Source of the DNA: Alphaproteobacteria bacterium
Lineage (GTDB): Bacteria > Pseudomonadota > Alphaproteobacteria > Bin95
Assembly (NCBI GenBank): GCA_022822125.1
Contig: JAJECF010000140.1
Coordinates: forward strand, 1-33,047
Direction of reading: 5' to 3'
DNA: 33,047 nt
In this document: piece after piece, positions 13,539 to 23,863 of the stretch
How the letters are laid out: each line of letters opens with the position of its first letter
Numbering within the stretch: position 1 is the first letter of the stretch
Notes under the pieces: model-generated
What the model was told of the DNA's origin: nothing
Databases searched by the model: none
The model's input: the letters and a program-made list of their open reading frames with translations, nothing else
Translations under genes and position numbers: made by a program

Positions 13539-14381
13539 TCAATCGTCCAGCTCGGCCAGCCGGCGGAGTTCCCCGGGCGCCGCGGCAGGGAATCCGAAGA
13601 AGTCCAGATAAGCCGGGACCTGCTGGAAGACCATGTCGATCCCGGCCTGGGTCCGGCATCCCCTGGCGCGGGCGGCGGCGAGGAACGGGGTCTCCTCCCG
13701 CGTCAGCACGACATCGCCGGCGAACCCGCCCGGCTCGATGCGCCCGGGGTCCATCGGCAGCGGGTCGCCGGGCTTCATGCCGAGCGGGGTTGCGTTCACG
13801 ATAATGCCATGGCCCTGCGGGTCGTTCGATCCGGTCTCGATCGCGAGTTTCGGGTAATGGCGGCGCAGCCGGCCGGCGAGCCTCTCCGAGGCCCGGCCGT
13901 CGATGTCGAACAGGGCGAGGCTGGCTGCGCCCGCCCGGGCGAGCGAGGCTGCTATGGCGGCGCCGACGCCGCCCGAGCCGACCACGAGCGCCGAGGCGCC
14001 CCGGACTGTCCAACCCTTGCTCCGCAGGCCGGCGACGAAGCCCTCGCCGTCGAACATGTCGCCGATGAGCCGGCCGGCGCCGTCCCGCTTCACCGCATTG
14101 CAGGACCCGCAGATCGCGACGGCCGGGCTTGCCGCATCGAGCAGGCCCGCCGCCGCCACTTTGTGCGGCATGGTGATGAGCGCCCCCGCAATGTTGCGCA
14201 GGCGGAAGACGAGCGGCAGGAAGGCCGCGAAATCCGCCGCCTCGCATCCCATCGGCACCACCACGCAGTCTATGCCCCGGCTCCGGAACCAGGGGTTGTA
14301 GATGAGCGGCGATTTGAAGGTCCCGGTCGGCACGCCAAGATGCGCGATAATCCGCGTGTCGCCGCCGATTCTGTTATGCAT
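13539..14381 (-). CDS. Shikimate dehydrogenase-like protein (AroE paralogue with altered substrate motif)
   Basis: 280 residues with the AroE fold. The catalytic lysine K74 (ITMPHK) and aspartate D111 (GDMFDGEGF) are present, as are N95 in GSCNAVKR, the cofactor loop VVGSGGVGAAIA (133-144) and NATPLGM. The substrate-binding segment differs: canonical PIxHSxSPxxHN here reads PTGTFKSPLIYN (18-29), so the first serine is Phe22 and the histidine is Tyr28. The protein therefore probably does not use shikimate itself but a related cyclic or aromatic acid, as in catabolic AroE paralogues. The start at 14381 has GGGAG upstream. It is divergent from the ABC importer (79 nt apart), which hints that the imported compound and this enzyme are linked. 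Confidence 0.8.
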   Translation of the reverse strand: MHNRIGGDTRIIAHLGVPTGTFKSPLIYNPWFRSRGIDCVVVPMGCEAADFAAFLPLVFRLRNIAGALITMPHKVAAAGLLDAASPAVAICGSCNAVKRDGAGRLIGDMFDGEGFVAGLRSKGWTVRGASALVVGSGGVGAAIAASLARAGAASLALFDIDGRASERLAGRLRRHYPKLAIETGSNDPQGHGIIVNATPLGMKPGDPLPMDPGRIEPGGFAGDVVLTREETPFLAAARARGCRTQAGIDMVFQQVPAYLDFFGFPAAAPGELRRLAELDD

Positions 14382-14460
14382 CTGCTGAGGCTCCCACGTT
14401 TGACTTCTCCCCACGCCCGCTGGACACTCACCGCGCCCCGGAAAACCGAAGGAGACCTCG

Positions 14461-15537
14461 ATGGGTCCAGTCCCGGGCCCCCGGCCGACGCGCCGCCGCT
14501 TTCTTGCGGGCACGGGCGCCGCGGCAGCCGGCCTATCGCTCCTGCCGCAGGCGGCGTTCGCCGGCGAGGAGCCCAGGCTCAATTTCTACAATTGGGACAC
14601 TTATATCGGCGAGACCACGCTGGCGGATTTTGAGGCGCTTACCGGCATAGCGGTGCGGATGGACCTCTATGCGGACAATGACGAGCTGTTCGCGAGGCTG
14701 AGGGCGGGCAATCCCGGCTACGACGTCATCGTGCCGACCAACGATTTCGTCGAGCGCATGATTGCGGCCGACATGCTCATGCCGCTCGACCATGCGGCCA
14801 TTCCCAATATGGCGAATATCGAGCCCGCCTTCCGGGATGTCGCCTTCGACCCCGGCCGGCGCCATTCGATCCCCTATATGTGGGGCACGATGGGCATCGG
14901 CTACCGCAAGTCGCGCTGTGACGGCGTGCCCGACAGCTGGCGCTGGCTTTACGACTCGGACCGTTACAGCGGCCGCTGCGCGCTGCAGAGCGAGGCGGCC
15001 ACGGTGCTGGGCGCGGCCTTCAAATATATGGGCCATCCGCTCAATACGACCGACCCGGAAATCGTCGAGGCGGCCGAAAGGCTGATTATCGCGCAGAAGC
15101 CGCATCTCAAGCTGTTCGCGCCGGACAACGGCCAGGACCTGCTGCTCTCCGGCGAGGTGGACCTCGCAATGGAGTGGAACGGCGACATATTGCAGGCGAT
15201 GGAGGAGGACGATGACATCTCCTATGTCGTGCCGCGCGAGGGGTCGATCGTGTGGGAGGACGCGCTCGCGATTCCCCGCGGCGCGCCGCACCCCGAAAAC
15301 GCGCATGCCTTCATAAACTTCATACTGGAGGCCGAGGCCGGCGCGGCCATCGCGAAAGCGATCCACTATGCGACGCCGAACGCCGCCGCCAGGGCGCTGC
15401 TGCCGGAGAGCTATACGCGGAATCCAGGCATCTTCCCGAGCGCGGAGACGCTCGCGGCCTGCGAACCGGCGCTCTATATGGGCCAGGAGGCCGCGCGGCT
15501 CTACGACACCGCCTGGACCCGGATCCGGGCGGCTTGA
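14461..15537 (+). CDS. Polyamine-type ABC transporter substrate-binding protein (PotD/PotF-like)
   Basis: 358 residues. A Tat-type signal is clear: TRRRFLAG at 10-17, a hydrophobic stretch and cleavage near AFA-GE (34/35), so it is folded before export to the periplasm. The mature protein starts with RLNFYNWDTYIGETTLADFE, the classic PotD/PotF opening, and has VRMDLYADNDELFARLRAG and YDVIVPTNDF. It should bind a polyamine or a related amine or opine. AAGGAGA lies 6 nt before the ATG. First gene of the importer operon; its stop overlaps the permease start. Confidence 0.9.
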   Translation: MGPVPGPRPTRRRFLAGTGAAAAGLSLLPQAAFAGEEPRLNFYNWDTYIGETTLADFEALTGIAVRMDLYADNDELFARLRAGNPGYDVIVPTNDFVERMIAADMLMPLDHAAIPNMANIEPAFRDVAFDPGRRHSIPYMWGTMGIGYRKSRCDGVPDSWRWLYDSDRYSGRCALQSEAATVLGAAFKYMGHPLNTTDPEIVEAAERLIIAQKPHLKLFAPDNGQDLLLSGEVDLAMEWNGDILQAMEEDDDISYVVPREGSIVWEDALAIPRGAPHPENAHAFINFILEAEAGAAIAKAIHYATPNAAARALLPESYTRNPGIFPSAETLAACEPALYMGQEAARLYDTAWTRIRAA

Positions 15538-16442
15538 CGGCCAAGGCCGGCACCGGCCACCGGCCGGACGGCAAGCACGGCAAACGGCGGGAGAGTCTGT
15601 CTGCCGGCCTGGCGGCGCTGGGGCCCGGCCTCTGGTTCCTGCTCTTCTTTCTCGCCCCGCTCGCATTCGTGTGGGTCTTCAGTTTCGGCAGGCAGGCGGG
15701 ACTCGTCGATATCGAGATCGTCTGGACGCTCGACAACTATCTGCGCGCGCTCGACCCCCTCTATCTCGACATTCTGCTCAGGAGCATCCGGCTTGCCGGG
15801 TTGACCGCCGTAATCTCGCTCGTCCTGGGCCTGCCCGTGGCGGTCGGCATCGCGTTTGCGCCCGCACGCTGGAAGCCTGCGCTTCTGCTGCTGGTTGTGC
15901 TGCCCTTCCTCACCAATCTGCTCATCCGCACCTATGCGTTGATCGCCGTGCTGCGGAGCGGGGGCTATGTCAATGCCGTCCTCGGCTGGGCGGCCGGGGG
16001 GCTGGGCCTTCCTTTCGAGCCGCTGCCGTTGCTTTACAACGACGCCGCCGTGGTGGTGGGGCTGGTCTATGTCCATATGCCCTTCGCGGTGCTGCCGATC
16101 TATGCGGCGCTGGAGCGGATGGACCGCGCGCCGGTCGAGGCGGCGCTCGACCTCGGCGCGAGCCGCCTGCGGGCCTTCTGGACGGTCGTAATGCCGGCGG
16201 CGCTGCCGGGCCTGTTTGCGGGGGCGGTCCTGGTGTTCATTCCGGCGCTCGGCTCCTATCTGACGCCGGACCTGCTCGGCGGCGCCGACAGCCAGATGAT
16301 CGCGAATGTCATCGAACGCCAGTTCAAGCGCGCCAATGACTGGCCTTTCGGCGCCGCCTTGTCACTGCTGTTGATCTACGCCGCATTCGGCGCGCTGGCG
16401 CTCGGCCCGGCGCTTGCCGCCCGCCGGAGGCGCATGCGGTGA
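15534..16442 (+). CDS. Polyamine-type ABC transporter permease (PotB-like)
   Basis: 302 residues when started at the TTG at 15534, which overlaps the stop of the binding-protein gene (TTGA); no ATG or GTG exists in the early part of the frame. Six hydrophobic segments follow, beginning with LGPGLWFLLFFLAPLAFVWVF. The cytoplasmic EAA loop that docks the ATPase is EAALDLGASRLRAFWTVVMP. SYLTPDLLGGADSQMIANVI is characteristic of PotB/PotH. It pairs with the next gene to form the membrane channel. Confidence 0.88.
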   Translation: MTAKAGTGHRPDGKHGKRRESLSAGLAALGPGLWFLLFFLAPLAFVWVFSFGRQAGLVDIEIVWTLDNYLRALDPLYLDILLRSIRLAGLTAVISLVLGLPVAVGIAFAPARWKPALLLLVVLPFLTNLLIRTYALIAVLRSGGYVNAVLGWAAGGLGLPFEPLPLLYNDAAVVVGLVYVHMPFAVLPIYAALERMDRAPVEAALDLGASRLRAFWTVVMPAALPGLFAGAVLVFIPALGSYLTPDLLGGADSQMIANVIERQFKRANDWPFGAALSLLLIYAAFGALALGPALAARRRRMR

Positions 16443-17290
16443 CGGGCCGGGCGAAGGGGCGCCGCATGCCGCCGGGGCCGCTCGACTACACGCGCCGGGC
16501 CTGGATGCGGATCGTCCTGCTCGCCGTCTTCGTCTTCCTCTACGCGCCGCTCGCCGCGCTTGTCGCGTTCTCCTTCAACGACAGCAAGCGCAACATCGTC
16601 TGGCGCGGCTTCACGACGAAATATTACGAGAAGGCCGCCGCCAACGAGACGCTGATCGAGGCCTTCGTCAACTCGCTGCTGATCGCGTGCTTTACCGCGC
16701 TGGTCGCCACGGCCCTTGGCGCAGCCGCCGCATGGCTTCTCTGGCGCTACCGCTTTCCGCTCAAATGGGCCTGCGAGGGGGCCGTTGCGCTGCCCATCGC
16801 GATTCCGGAAATCTGCATGGGCGTGGCGATGCTGGTCTTCTTCTCCCGGATCGGCTGGCCGGATGCCCTGCCCTGGCCGCTCAATCTGTCGCGTATCGGG
16901 GTTGCGCATGTCTCCTTCGCCTTCCCCTTCGTCGCCGTCGTCGTCCGGGCCCGGCTGGCAAGCTTCGACCGGGATCTGGAGGAGGCGGCGCGCGACCTTG
17001 GGGCCGGGCCCTGGGCGGCGCTTCGCGACACGGTCGTCCCGCATATGCGCCCCGGCCTCGCGGCGGGCGCACTGCTCGCCTTCATCCTGTCGCTGGACGA
17101 TTTCGTCATTACCTTCTTCACCTCGGGACCTGACACGATCACCTTCCCGGTCAAGGTCTATTCCATGGTGCGGTTTTCGGTGACCCCGGAGGTCAATGCG
17201 GCCTCGACCGTGCTGGTCGCGGTGACAGCGGCGGCCGCGGCGCTCGCGGTCGGTCTCGGGAACCGGCGGTTCCGGGAAGTCTTCCGGTGA
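16439..17290 (+). CDS. Polyamine-type ABC transporter permease (PotC-like)
   Basis: 283 residues from a GTG at 16439 that overlaps the previous stop (GTGA). An ATG at 16466 with GAAGGGG upstream is a reasonable alternative. Six membrane segments start with IVLLAVFVFLYAPLAALVAF and SFNDSK, typical of PotC/PotI. The EAA loop is EEAARDLGAGPWAALRDTVVP, and LSLDDFVITFFTSGP is a strong family signature. It is the second channel subunit of the importer. Confidence 0.9.
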   Translation: MTGRAKGRRMPPGPLDYTRRAWMRIVLLAVFVFLYAPLAALVAFSFNDSKRNIVWRGFTTKYYEKAAANETLIEAFVNSLLIACFTALVATALGAAAAWLLWRYRFPLKWACEGAVALPIAIPEICMGVAMLVFFSRIGWPDALPWPLNLSRIGVAHVSFAFPFVAVVVRARLASFDRDLEEAARDLGAGPWAALRDTVVPHMRPGLAAGALLAFILSLDDFVITFFTSGPDTITFPVKVYSMVRFSVTPEVNAASTVLVAVTAAAAALAVGLGNRRFREVFR

Positions 17291-18396
17291 GGGCGCCGGT
17301 CGTCCGGGCGACGAGCCTGCAAAAGCGCTTCGGCGTTGTCGAAGCGGTGCGGGATGTGAGCCTGGACATCCATGCGGGTGAGTTTTTCGCCCTGCTCGGT
17401 CCTTCCGGCTGCGGGAAGACGACCGTGCTCAGGATGCTGGCGGGACTGGAGCATCCCGACGCCGGATCGGTGTTCATCGACGGACGCGACATGACCGCAG
17501 AACCGCCGAACCGCCGGCCGGTCAATATGGTCTTCCAATCCTACGCCCTGTTTCCGCACCTTACGGCGCTCGACAATGTGGCCTACGGGCTGCGCGCTTC
17601 CGGCGCCGGGCGATCCGAGGCGCGGAAGCAGGCCGGGGAAGCGCTCGACCTTGTGGCGCTCGGCGGCTATGGCGGCCGGATGCCGGACCGGCTCTCCGGC
17701 GGCGAACGCCAGCGGGTCGCGCTGGCAAGGGCGCTCGTCAAGCGTCCGAGGGCGCTGCTGCTGGACGAACCGCTTTCGGCCCTGGACGCGCCCTTGCGCG
17801 AGCAGATGCGTTCCGAGCTCGTCCGTCTCAGGGAGACGGTCGGCATCGCCTTTGTGCTCGTGACCCACGACCGGGAAGAGGCGCTGTCCATGGCAGACCG
17901 CGTGGCGGTCATGGAAGGCGGGTCGATCCGCCAGACCGCGCCGCCTGTCGAGCTCTACGAGGCCCCGGCCGACCGCTTCACCGCAGGTTTCATCGGCGCC
18001 GTCAACCTGATCGCCGGCGCCGGCCGCCGGACCGTGGATGGCGGCTTCGAGGTGGAAACGCCGGCGCTGGGCGCGCGTCTGGCGGCAAGCGCCGCGCCCG
18101 GTATTGCCGACGGCCGGACGGTCTGGCTGGCGATCCGGCCCGAGAAGATCGCCATACACCGGCCGGACGAGGAGCCGGCCGGCGCATCCGCATTCAACCG
18201 GCTTGCCGGTCAGGTTGAGGATGTCAGCTATCGCGGCGGACTGTCGATCTACGGGGTTCGTATCGCCCCGGGCCCCGAGGGCGCCCTCCGGGTCTCGCGG
18301 CCGAACGAGGGGCGCGCGCTCGCGCAACCGTTTACCGTCGGAGACCCGGCGGTGCTGACCTGGCCGGCGGAGACGGGCACGGTGCTCGCATCGTGA
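17287..18396 (+). CDS. Polyamine-type ABC transporter ATP-binding protein (PotA-like)
   Basis: 369 residues from a GTG overlapping the preceding stop (GTGA). Walker A GPSGCGKTT, Q-loop MVFQSYALFPH, signature LSGGERQR, Walker B LLLDEPLSALD and the switch histidine VTHDREEAL are all present. A C-terminal TOBE-like domain begins around residue 230 (FIGAVNLIAG, IRPEKIAI). It powers import through the two permeases. The order binding protein, permease, permease, ATPase differs from E. coli potABCD and potFGHI but is common in Alphaproteobacteria. Confidence 0.93.
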   Translation: MRAPVVRATSLQKRFGVVEAVRDVSLDIHAGEFFALLGPSGCGKTTVLRMLAGLEHPDAGSVFIDGRDMTAEPPNRRPVNMVFQSYALFPHLTALDNVAYGLRASGAGRSEARKQAGEALDLVALGGYGGRMPDRLSGGERQRVALARALVKRPRALLLDEPLSALDAPLREQMRSELVRLRETVGIAFVLVTHDREEALSMADRVAVMEGGSIRQTAPPVELYEAPADRFTAGFIGAVNLIAGAGRRTVDGGFEVETPALGARLAASAAPGIADGRTVWLAIRPEKIAIHRPDEEPAGASAFNRLAGQVEDVSYRGGLSIYGVRIAPGPEGALRVSRPNEGRALAQPFTVGDPAVLTWPAETGTVLAS

Positions 18397-18474
18397 CCTC
18401 GGCGAGGCATCCGGGTTAGAGTCCGTCCGATTATCGCCGGAACGATGCGGCTCCACCTGAAGCGGAACTCTTGC

Positions 18475-19110
18475 ATGATCGATACCGGGACATCCGAACG
18501 CAAGCTGATCGAGGGGCGGCCGGTCCTTGTCGTCATCGACATCCAGCAATCCGCTTTCGTCAAGAAGGAGGTCCGTTCGATCCCCCATATGCCGGATTAC
18601 GCCGAGCGGGTCGCCCGGGCCCGCTTCGCCATCGACCGGGCGCGGGCGGTGGGAATCCCGATCGTCTTCATCCAGGAGATCCACCGGGCCGACCTGGTGG
18701 ATTTCGGCCGCGAACTCGACGGCAGCGAGGACGTCCACTGCCTCGACAACAACCCGGAAACGGCTCTGGCGAAGGATGTGATCGACTTTCGCGACGGGGA
18801 CTACCTGATCCAGAAGCGGCGCTATTCGGCCTTCTACGGCACCGATCTGGAAATCCTGTTGCGGGGGCTCAGGGCGGATACGCTGCTGCTGACGGGCGGG
18901 CTGACCGATGTCTGCGTCCACTACACTTTCGTCGACGGCCATCAGGGCGACTATTTCTGCCGCGTGATCGAGGATTGCGTCGCCGGGTCCAGCCCGGAAG
19001 CGCATGAGGCCGCGTTGCGGGCGATGGAGTATCTGCAGACCGGCGCCCGGCGCTCCCTGGACGACGTGCTGACGGCGATGGACAGCTACGGCAGGAAGAG
19101 GGCCGCCTGA
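18475..19110 (+). CDS. Isochorismatase-family cysteine hydrolase
   Basis: 211 residues. The catalytic triad is D22 (VVIDIQ), K114 (YLIQKRRYSAFYGTDLE) and C147 (LTGGLTDVCVHYT), all in the expected context, with the non-proline cis-peptide region at GGLTDV. Members hydrolyse amides and similar bonds (nicotinamide, N-carbamoylsarcosine, ureidoacrylate, isochorismate), so an amidase role is more likely than isochorismate cleavage here, since no siderophore genes are near. An in-frame ATG at 18445 would add 10 residues; 18475 is chosen because homology-like sequence begins shortly after. It follows the ABC importer by 78 nt and may act on its substrate. Confidence 0.85.
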   Translation: MIDTGTSERKLIEGRPVLVVIDIQQSAFVKKEVRSIPHMPDYAERVARARFAIDRARAVGIPIVFIQEIHRADLVDFGRELDGSEDVHCLDNNPETALAKDVIDFRDGDYLIQKRRYSAFYGTDLEILLRGLRADTLLLTGGLTDVCVHYTFVDGHQGDYFCRVIEDCVAGSSPEAHEAALRAMEYLQTGARRSLDDVLTAMDSYGRKRAA

Positions 19111-19149
19111 ACGATCCGGCCGGCTCCGGGACACGGAGGGAGGGCGCGC

Positions 19150-19623
19150 ATGGTCGCTGCGATGCTCCTGGCGACGGTGACGCTGCTCTATGCGGGCTAC
19201 AACCTTCTGGTCAAGCTGTCGGGAGCCCATGTTCCGGCCTCCGCCACCACCACCGTGCTGGCGACCGTCTGCCTGCAGGTCGCGGCGCTTTCAACCTCGG
19301 TCCTGTTCATGGGCTTCCTGGCGGCGCAGGGCGGGCATGCGTTCTCGCTCGCGCCGCGGGCGTATCTCTGGGCCGTGCTGGCCGGCCTGTGCATCGGCGC
19401 TGCGGAGATCGGGTATTTCTACCTCTTCGGCGGGATCGGCCTGGACAGGCCCATGCGGGCCGGCGTGGCGATTCCGGTGATCGTCGCAGGCACCGTCGTC
19501 ATCGCGGCGATCGCGTCGGCGGTCGTCTTCGGCGAAAGCTTCGGCTGGCGGCAATTGGCCGGAACCGCGATGGTCGCGGCCGGGATCGTCCTGATCTTCC
19601 TCGAACCCGGTTCCGCCCGCTAG
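19150..19623 (+). CDS. Half-size EamA/DMT-like membrane protein
   Basis: 157 residues, almost entirely hydrophobic, with about five membrane segments (MLLATVTLLYAGYNLLVKLS, LATVCLQVAALSTSVLFMGF, YLWAVLAGLCIGAAEIGYFY, AGVAIPVIVAGTVVIAAIAS, QLAGTAMVAAGIVLIFL). The motif AAEIGYFYLFGGIG and the end FGESFGWRQLAGTAMVAAGI resemble one half of an EamA transporter. A half-size protein would have to work as a dimer, as SMR proteins do, or is a fusion-free ancestral type. GGAGGGAGGG precedes the ATG. The next gene follows after 11 nt. Confidence 0.65.
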   Translation: MVAAMLLATVTLLYAGYNLLVKLSGAHVPASATTTVLATVCLQVAALSTSVLFMGFLAAQGGHAFSLAPRAYLWAVLAGLCIGAAEIGYFYLFGGIGLDRPMRAGVAIPVIVAGTVVIAAIASAVVFGESFGWRQLAGTAMVAAGIVLIFLEPGSAR

Positions 19624-19634
19624 AGTCCGGCGTC

Positions 19635-20201
19635 ATGCTTGTCGAATTGTCGCCGGAGCGCCACGGGGTCGCTTTCGATATCGCCTATGCGGGCGCGGAC
19701 AATATCGCCGGAAAGCCCATCTACGCCCGCCCGGCCGCCTGGCTCGCGCCGGAGGCCGAGGCGGCGCTTGTCCGGGGGGTGGCGCTCGCGCGGGCGCAGG
19801 GGCTCGGCCTGCTGCTGTTCGACGCCTTCCGGCCGCTGGAGGCGCAATGGGCGCTCTGGCGGGCAATCCCGGACCCGGCCTATATCAGCGATCCGCGCCG
19901 GGGCGGCATCCATACGCGCGGCGTCGCCGTCGATCTGACGCTGACCGGGCCGGACGGGGCGGCGCTCGACATGGGCACGGGCTTCGACGACCTCACGCCC
20001 GCCTCGCATCACGGCTCGACGGCGGTCTCTTCGGAAGCGCAGCGCAACCGCGCCCTGCTGCTGGGGCTGATGAGCGCTGCGGGCTGGGACTTCTACATGA
20101 ACGAATGGTGGCACTACCAGCTCTTCCGCCCGCGCCGCTACCCGGCGCTGACAGATCGCGAAGCGGGCACGGGCATGATGCCTCCGGCTCATATTCCGTG
20201 A
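19635..20201 (+). CDS. ddpX: D-alanyl-D-alanine dipeptidase (VanX/DdpX-like)
   Basis: 188 residues. Zinc ligands H93 and D100 lie in GIHTRGVAVDLTL (canonical SxHxxGxAxD, here with G in place of S), H160 in MNEWWHYQLF with catalytic E157, and the transition-state arginine R66 in FDAFRPLEAQ. There is no signal peptide, so it acts in the cytoplasm on D-Ala-D-Ala, most probably to recycle cell-wall dipeptide as a carbon and nitrogen source. No vanH or vanA homologue is present, so glycopeptide resistance is not suggested. Confidence 0.88.
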   Translation: MLVELSPERHGVAFDIAYAGADNIAGKPIYARPAAWLAPEAEAALVRGVALARAQGLGLLLFDAFRPLEAQWALWRAIPDPAYISDPRRGGIHTRGVAVDLTLTGPDGAALDMGTGFDDLTPASHHGSTAVSSEAQRNRALLLGLMSAAGWDFYMNEWWHYQLFRPRRYPALTDREAGTGMMPPAHIP

Positions 20202-20262
20202 ACCGGCGCTGCGGTAGAGTGGGCGCCGACTGAAGAACGCCCGCAAGTAAGGAACGCTGCCG

Positions 20263-20553
20263 ATGACCGCTTATGTCGTTGCCCGTGTGAAAGTGACCGA
20301 CCCCGAGCAATACAGCCGTTATACGGCGCGCACGCCGGACTGCATCGCCTCCTTCGGCGGGCGCTTCATTGCGCGCGGCGGCGAGCCTGTGACGCTGGAG
20401 GGGCCCGAATTCCGGGACCGCATGGTCATCATCGAGTTCCCCTCGCTGGAGCGGGCGAAGGCGTTCTACAACTCGCCTGAATACACGGAGATCAAGGCGC
20501 TTCGAGCCAATGCGGCGGTCGGTGAATTCATCGCCATAGACGGGGCCGACTGA
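20263..20553 (+). CDS. DUF1330 family protein
   Basis: 96 residues with the DUF1330 pattern: MTAYVVARVKVTDPEQYSRY, FGGRFIARGGEPVTLEG, RMVIIEFPSLERAKAFYNSP and EYTEIKALR. The fold is a small dimeric alpha/beta barrel related to ABM and EthD domains. No reaction is firmly known for the family. AAGGAA lies about 10 nt upstream of the ATG. It stands alone between the dipeptidase and the mutase genes. Confidence 0.85.
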   Translation: MTAYVVARVKVTDPEQYSRYTARTPDCIASFGGRFIARGGEPVTLEGPEFRDRMVIIEFPSLERAKAFYNSPEYTEIKALRANAAVGEFIAIDGAD

Positions 20554-20632
20554 CGCCGAAGGGGCAGACTCCCGCCCCGCCGCCGAGTCGCTGTAATATG
20601 GGCCGCCCGCCGGACGGAACGGAGAGGCTGCC

Positions 20633-22783
<2,151 letters not shown>

Positions 22784-22796
22784 GCGCCCGGAACGT

Positions 22797-23777
22797 ATGG
22801 AGGAGACCGACCCCTCCCGGCTCGCGGCGGCGGTGCTGGCGGGCGAACGCCGGGCTCTCGCACGGGCCATCACGCTGATCGAGTCCTCGCGCCCCGACCA
22901 TCGCGAGCGGGCGGATGCGCTTCTGGAGGCGCTGCTGCCGAAGGCCGGCCGGTCGGTGCGGCTCGGCGTCAGCGGCGCGCCAGGGGTCGGAAAATCCACC
23001 TTCATCGAGGCGTTCGGGCGCCATGTCATCGAGGCGGGACACAGGGTCGCCGTGCTGGCGGTCGATCCGAGTTCGAAGCGCTCCGGCGGCTCGATCCTGG
23101 GCGACAAGACGCGCATGGAGGCGCTGGCGCGGGACGGCGCCGCCTTCATCCGCCCTTCGCCGGCCGGGACGACGCTCGGCGGCGTGGCGCGGCGCACCCG
23201 CGAGGCGATGCTCGCCTGCGAGGCCGCCGGCTTCGATGTGGTGCTGGTGGAGACGGTCGGGGTCGGCCAGTCGGAAACCGCCGTCGCCGACATGGTGGAT
23301 ATGTTCCTGCTGCTGCTGCCGCCCGCCGGCGGGGACGAGTTGCAAGGCATCAAGCGCGGCATCGTCGAGCTTGCCGACCTCGTGCTGGTCAACAAGGCCG
23401 ATGGCGAACTGGAGCGTCCGGCGCAGCGCACGGCGGCTGATTACGAGGCGGCGATCCACCTGCTGCGCCCGTCCGCGCCCGGCTGGACGGTCCGGGTGCA
23501 GACCTGCTCGGCGCTGACCGGAGCGGGCATTGCGGAGGCGTGGCACGCGGTCGACGCCTTCCGCAAGGCGCTGGGCGCAAGACTGGAGGAACGCCGCACC
23601 GGGCAGGCGACCGCCTGGATGTGGAACGAGATTGCCGAGGGCGCGCTGGAGGCGCTCCGGCGCGACGACGCGCTCAGCGCGCTCGCCGGAACGCTGGAGA
23701 GTGACGTGGCGGCCGGCCGCGCGGCGCCGGCCGCTGCCGCCCGCAAGCTCCTGGCCCGCTTCCTTGCCGGATCGTAA
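22797..23777 (+). CDS. meaB: Methylmalonyl-CoA mutase chaperone GTPase MeaB (ArgK/MMAA)
   Basis: 326 residues of the SIMIBI G3E-type GTPase family. The P-loop is GAPGVGKST (60-68), then VDPSSKRSGGSILGDKTRM, the switch region TVGVGQSE and the base-recognition motif VNKADGE. MeaB loads, protects and repairs the B12 cofactor of methylmalonyl-CoA mutase, which matches its position 13 nt behind mcmA in one operon. Its stop codon lies inside the first hexamer of the candidate regulatory site before degP. Confidence 0.94.
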   Translation: MEETDPSRLAAAVLAGERRALARAITLIESSRPDHRERADALLEALLPKAGRSVRLGVSGAPGVGKSTFIEAFGRHVIEAGHRVAVLAVDPSSKRSGGSILGDKTRMEALARDGAAFIRPSPAGTTLGGVARRTREAMLACEAAGFDVVLVETVGVGQSETAVADMVDMFLLLLPPAGGDELQGIKRGIVELADLVLVNKADGELERPAQRTAADYEAAIHLLRPSAPGWTVRVQTCSALTGAGIAEAWHAVDAFRKALGARLEERRTGQATAWMWNEIAEGALEALRRDDALSALAGTLESDVAAGRAAPAAAARKLLARFLAGS

Positions 23778-23816
23778 GGCGGCGGCAAGGTTCCGGTAAG
23801 GCTGGCTCCTTATCTT
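23774..23816 (+). promoter_or_regulatory. Triple GNAAGG direct repeat (11-bp period) and -10-like box before degP
   Basis: GTAAGG (23774-23779), GCAAGG (23785-23790) and GTAAGG (23796-23801) are separated by exactly 5 nt each, putting all three on one face of the helix. Direct hexamers at 11-bp period are the usual site form for OmpR/PhoB-family regulators, and E. coli CpxR binds GTAAA-N5-GTAAA upstream of degP. TATCTT (23811-23816) could serve as -10, with the last two hexamers over the -35 position. The last hexamer also pairs with CCTTA at 23808-23812 as an inverted repeat. Confidence 0.5.
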
Positions 23817-23863
23817 CTGCGCAACGCGGCCTCCGCCGCACCGTCAGCGGAAGGAAAGATTCC

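Noticed and set aside
19635..20201. VanX-type gene as a glycopeptide-resistance determinant
   Set aside because: No vanH, vanA or regulator is nearby, and Gram-negative DdpX homologues serve in D-Ala-D-Ala recycling.
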